From NCBI GenBank assembly GCA_006386115.1, contig VFIW01000082.1, positions 198,536 through 216,698 of the forward strand: a DNA stretch of 18,163 nt, given 5' to 3'. This stretch comes from Globisporangium splendens. Its lineage: Eukaryota; Oomycota; Peronosporomycetes; Pythiales; Pythiaceae. Position numbers and translations under genes: made by a program. Below are positions 15,076-18,163 of this stretch, in pieces. The stretch's first letter is position 1. Each line of letters begins with the position of its first letter. Below the pieces are notes generated by a model. The model was not told the origin of the DNA, did no database searches, and saw nothing but the letters and a program-made list of their open reading frames with translations.

Positions 15076-18000
15076 TTAAATTTCGGTCGTCAACACACCT
15101 TCTTCGTCTAAATACGTTCGCGGATCCAGTGCCGCACTGTTGTCGAGGCTGCTGCGATGGTGCTGGTCGTCGTGGAGCTGTATGTCGTGGCTCAAGCGCA
15201 CTTCGTCCAGCATGCGGTCCATGAACCGCTGGTTTTCCTCCAGATCGCTCGCCGACATGGACCGACCGCCAAGCAGATCTTCAGCCAGCTGCTGGTGGTG
15301 CTGGTTCGCATGCTGCTCAATGTCCATGATATTATTATTCAGAAGCTCTGTATGCTGCTGATGGTGAAGATGCATCCCATCGCCCATTGCGCCATGCAAG
15401 CCATTCATCATCACGCCTTCTGTCGACGACATCGCTGTTGCGTGCAGCGAGTCTGAATGCACCTCGTAGAGCGAACTCGCGATCGTTGATGACAATTTCC
15501 GCTTCTTCACCTTTTGCGAACGGATCGTGCGGCCGCAGAAATGCGACGCAAACACTTCAAAGGCCTCCATGGAGATCGCTGAGAGCGCGTTCATGAAGTC
15601 GTCGAGTGGCTTCGAGTACTGCATGTTCTGCTTCCCGACGCCGCGCCGCTCCTTGTCCTTAATCTCGACCATGCTCTCCATGAGACCTTCAAACACCGGG
15701 TGGGTCCGGAAGTTGCCAAACACGCCCATGCGCGCGCATTTCAGCCAGAAAGTGGCTTTCTTCGGATCCTCGGCTGCTCGCTGCTTTACGAGCTGGTACA
15801 GCGCGCGGAACGACGCATTCTTGGACAGTTTGCGCAGAAACGGATCGCTTTCCGTGTACATACTCGGCATGAACTTCACATTCTCCAGGTTCTTGGGCAC
15901 TTTGGCGCGACTGAGCACACTGCGGAAGTTTGCGACGGCCTTCAGGTCCCAGCAGGGTTTGCACGCGCCCTTGTCGCGCGTCTCCGCGATGCGCGCACAC
16001 CGCAGACTGCGCACGCAGTTCCCAACTTTGTCCACCCGCCAAAGACATTCGCTAAACACGGCATCCTGAAGCACGCGCTTCTGCTGGTCGTCGAGTTTTT
16101 CGCCGATTTTCACGGTCTTGGCGTCCTGGAACACTTGCGGAAACAGTTCCTTCGCGATCACGTACTTGGGGCGACTGCCGCCGATGATCTGCACGGCAGT
16201 CTTCACGTAATGCTCCACTTTCTCGGACCGAAGTCCCGTGCACGGCATGTGGTCCAGCAGGATTCGTGGAGCAGCTTGTGGCGCTGGTGTAACTGTTGTA
16301 GCGTCCGCACTCTGATTCCTACTGCCTCTATCAGTGGAAGACGACAGCTCCGAGAGGAATCTGTCGCCGTTGTCATCATTGTCCTCGTCTTCCCCAATAT
16401 CTTCACCTTCGTGGTCGCCATGGCCATCCGTCCCAGGTTGACTCCCCTTCGCCATGACGCCTGCACTGTCGACTCCTTCATGTTGCTCCAGAGCCGACGA
16501 ACTGTGTCCATCCATTTCTGCTGTCATGGAATGAGAAAGTTCCGCATGCGTCGACACCGAAGTTGAAGACGTTGTCGTCGCTGTCGTGAATGCACTCAGG
16601 TCGACATCTTGGATGTCGCTCATCGAGAGATTCGGCATCATGCTGCTGTTGGACGCGTCCAGCAGGTGCGCAAAGCCCTCGGGCTGATGGAGCGACGACG
16701 CATCCTCGTACAGGAGCTGCTGGTGCTGGTGGAGCATCTGGAGCTCCTCCGTGGAAGGCTGGTGGGTCTCATCGGGGTCGCTGCTATTGCTGTGTGATTG
16801 TTGTTGCTGCTGTGCTAATGTCTTCGATCGTTTGCGTCCCAGTAGAATCTTTTGTTTGCGGCCGCAGAGATGGTGCTGGAAAAAGTCGCACGCGTCAACC
16901 GAGATCTCGGCCATCGAACGCATGAACGCGTCGAGGTGGTGATTATAACTCATGTTCTGCATGCCGACACCACGACGCTCCTTGTCCTTGAGCGTCGCCA
17001 TGGACTCGACGAGTCCGAGCAGCGTCGCGTGCGAGTCAAATGCGCCGTGGATACCCAACTCGGCCATGTCGAGCCACATATTCAAAGCGCTGTCGTCCGC
17101 GAGCTCGACGAGCGACAGATCGCGGAGAATACGCGCGTACTCGTCCTGCATGTTGAACTCGGACTCGAGCACCGAGAACACGCGACTCGAGCAAAACTTG
17201 CGGTGCAGCGGATTCGCAGGTTGTTGCAGCTGCTGCTTCTTCTTCGTGACTTTGGACGTCACGGCCGTGCGCAGACTCACGTTGGAGCGCAACTCGGCGC
17301 AATGTGCGCACACGCTCTCGCCTTTGCCGGCTTCGATCACACCCTTGCAGTCGAAACTGCGCACGCTGCTGCCGTCTTTGTCGACAAACCAGAGTGCTTC
17401 GGCCTCAATCGCGTCATGGAGAAGCAATTTCTCCTCCTCCGAGAGCCGCGCTGCGATCTTGTTGCTGTTGCTTGACGTTTTGTCAGCATCAAACAGCGCA
17501 GGAAATAGTTCGTACGCGATCTTGTGACGTGGCCGCGCTCCGCCCGTGAGATGCACCGCGGCGTCGACAAACGCCATCATCTTGTCATCTCGCAGTCCAG
17601 GACACGGGAAAATATTGCGCGCCGTCGCGACATCCCAATGGATCTCCCGCGGGAAACTCTTCTTCTTGAGTCGAACGGCGGCTGCTGCGCTTTTCGCAAG
17701 CGCACGCGATGCCTTCCGCTGCTGCTTACTGGGGACGGCATCAACGTCGCCCGACGCCATACGCTTTGCGACGCGGTTATCCTTTTTCTTTTGCTTCTCG
17801 ACGATATGCTCCTCGAACTTGGCCAAATCCCACGGTCCACTGAGTACAATGAGGGTGGCGCACTTGCATTCGACGAAGCGACCATCGGGCGTGATGCGGC
17901 TGAAGTGTGGATGCGCCTGCAGCACCATCGCGGACTCGTATTGCTTGATGGTTTTCTCCGACACGCTGGTCTGGTCCGGCGGGGTGATCGATCCGTCATC

Positions 18001-18163
18001 ATTCACGCCAAAGCGCGTTGCAAGAATATCGTGTAGTGGCTGTAAGGCATATCCACCATGTCCCAGCAAAGAGGAAGCTGAAGCTGAAGCCGAAGCGGAT
18101 GACGGTCGTGAGGAGCGCGAACCAGCGATTTCGCGTGATTCGCTACTAGAGGCGGTAGCTTCT
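15076..18163 (-). CDS. Large protein with a duplicated ~250-residue module, function unknown (5' partial)
   Basis: The frame is open from the right window edge to TAA 15078-15076, at least 1028 residues, with no Met in the first part; the start lies outside the window. A Ser/Ala-rich stretch is followed by a short Cys/His segment (FVECKC ... LSGPWDLAKFEEH) that may be a degenerate zinc finger. Two related modules follow, at ~17610-16850 and ~16248-15515. Shared landmarks in order: PCxGLRxxK, GG(A/S)RP, ELFP, a Trp-containing VDKxGxxVRSxxC, CxxCxxL, MxxxGxxGxFxxH, LxESMxxxKDKERRGVGxQNM, LDxFM and CGR followed by basic residues. A ~200-residue Gln/His/Ser and acidic linker separates them, and a His/Gln-rich tail ends the protein. 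I cannot name the family. Basic tails, paired cysteines and the finger-like N-terminus suggest nucleic-acid binding, possibly transposon-derived, but that is inference. It converges with the SWIB gene. Confidence 0.82.
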   Translation of the reverse strand, partial: EATASSSESREIAGSRSSRPSSASASASASSLLGHGGYALQPLHDILATRFGVNDDGSITPPDQTSVSEKTIKQYESAMVLQAHPHFSRITPDGRFVECKCATLIVLSGPWDLAKFEEHIVEKQKKKDNRVAKRMASGDVDAVPSKQQRKASRALAKSAAAAVRLKKKSFPREIHWDVATARNIFPCPGLRDDKMMAFVDAAVHLTGGARPRHKIAYELFPALFDADKTSSNSNKIAARLSEEEKLLLHDAIEAEALWFVDKDGSSVRSFDCKGVIEAGKGESVCAHCAELRSNVSLRTAVTSKVTKKKQQLQQPANPLHRKFCSSRVFSVLESEFNMQDEYARILRDLSLVELADDSALNMWLDMAELGIHGAFDSHATLLGLVESMATLKDKERRGVGMQNMSYNHHLDAFMRSMAEISVDACDFFQHHLCGRKQKILLGRKRSKTLAQQQQQSHSNSSDPDETHQPSTEELQMLHQHQQLLYEDASSLHQPEGFAHLLDASNSSMMPNLSMSDIQDVDLSAFTTATTTSSTSVSTHAELSHSMTAEMDGHSSSALEQHEGVDSAGVMAKGSQPGTDGHGDHEGEDIGEDEDNDDNGDRFLSELSSSTDRGSRNQSADATTVTPAPQAAPRILLDHMPCTGLRSEKVEHYVKTAVQIIGGSRPKYVIAKELFPQVFQDAKTVKIGEKLDDQQKRVLQDAVFSECLWRVDKVGNCVRSLRCARIAETRDKGACKPCWDLKAVANFRSVLSRAKVPKNLENVKFMPSMYTESDPFLRKLSKNASFRALYQLVKQRAAEDPKKATFWLKCARMGVFGNFRTHPVFEGLMESMVEIKDKERRGVGKQNMQYSKPLDDFMNALSAISMEAFEVFASHFCGRTIRSQKVKKRKLSSTIASSLYEVHSDSLHATAMSSTEGVMMNGLHGAMGDGMHLHHQQHTELLNNNIMDIEQHANQHHQQLAEDLLGGRSMSASDLEENQRFMDRMLDEVRLSHDIQLHDDQHHRSSLDNSAALDPRTYLDEEGVLTTEI

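Noticed and set aside
15700..16566. 288-codon + strand frame inside the duplicated-module gene
   Set aside because: Shadow frame without motifs; the minus-strand frame is over 1000 codons long with internally duplicated conserved motifs.
1..18163. tRNA, rRNA, CRISPR or bacterial operon features
   Set aside because: No cloverleaf with conserved TTC loop, no rRNA segments, no regularly spaced direct repeats, and the gene structure is eukaryotic with spliceosomal introns.

Overview
This window looks like eukaryotic nuclear DNA from an oomycete, most likely of the Phytophthora / downy mildew group. The reasons are: GC-rich, densely packed genes on both strands; short introns (67-131 bp) with GTRNGT-type donors; a Ty3/Gypsy chromovirus end with TGTAATGGG-type LTRs; matches to the oomycete initiator consensus (YCAYTYY) just upstream of start codons; and lineage-typical fusions such as FYVE plus DUSP. 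The genus is an inference; no species marker was seen.

Layout. Positions 1-2155 are retrotransposon debris: the last codons of a Gypsy polyprotein with a chromodomain, a 3' spacer carrying an antisense ORF, a polypurine tract, a forward 3' LTR, then two LTR pieces in the opposite orientation joined directly end to start. Positions 2156-4014 hold no gene I can support; they contain hairpins and TG/CA microsatellites and lead into the first host gene.

From 4015 on there are six host genes. (1) A + strand FYVE zinc-finger protein with a DUSP-like domain. It converges with (2) a - strand JmjC/cupin-type 2-oxoglutarate oxygenase that carries a large acidic insertion. Next on the - strand is (3) a five-exon DNAJC7-type TPR plus J-domain co-chaperone, for which every splice site could be placed, and then (4) a four-exon CASTOR/POLLUX-type ion channel. 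The channel is divergent from (5) a small two-exon SWIB-domain protein on the + strand. That gene converges with (6) a long - strand protein of unknown function built from two copies of a ~250-residue module; it runs off the right edge, so its start is missing.

The genes do not form a pathway; they are unrelated housekeeping or regulatory functions (endosomal membrane signalling, protein hydroxylation, Hsp70/Hsp90 co-chaperoning, nuclear or organellar ion transport, chromatin). The most notable observations are: a reading-frame conflict in the channel gene, where the conserved residues after the pore lie one base out of frame with the rest; the duplicated-module protein; the FYVE-DUSP fusion; the inverted LTR complex with a direct LTR-LTR junction and a conserved pair of TGACGTCA octamers; and an antisense ORF between pol and the 3' LTR.
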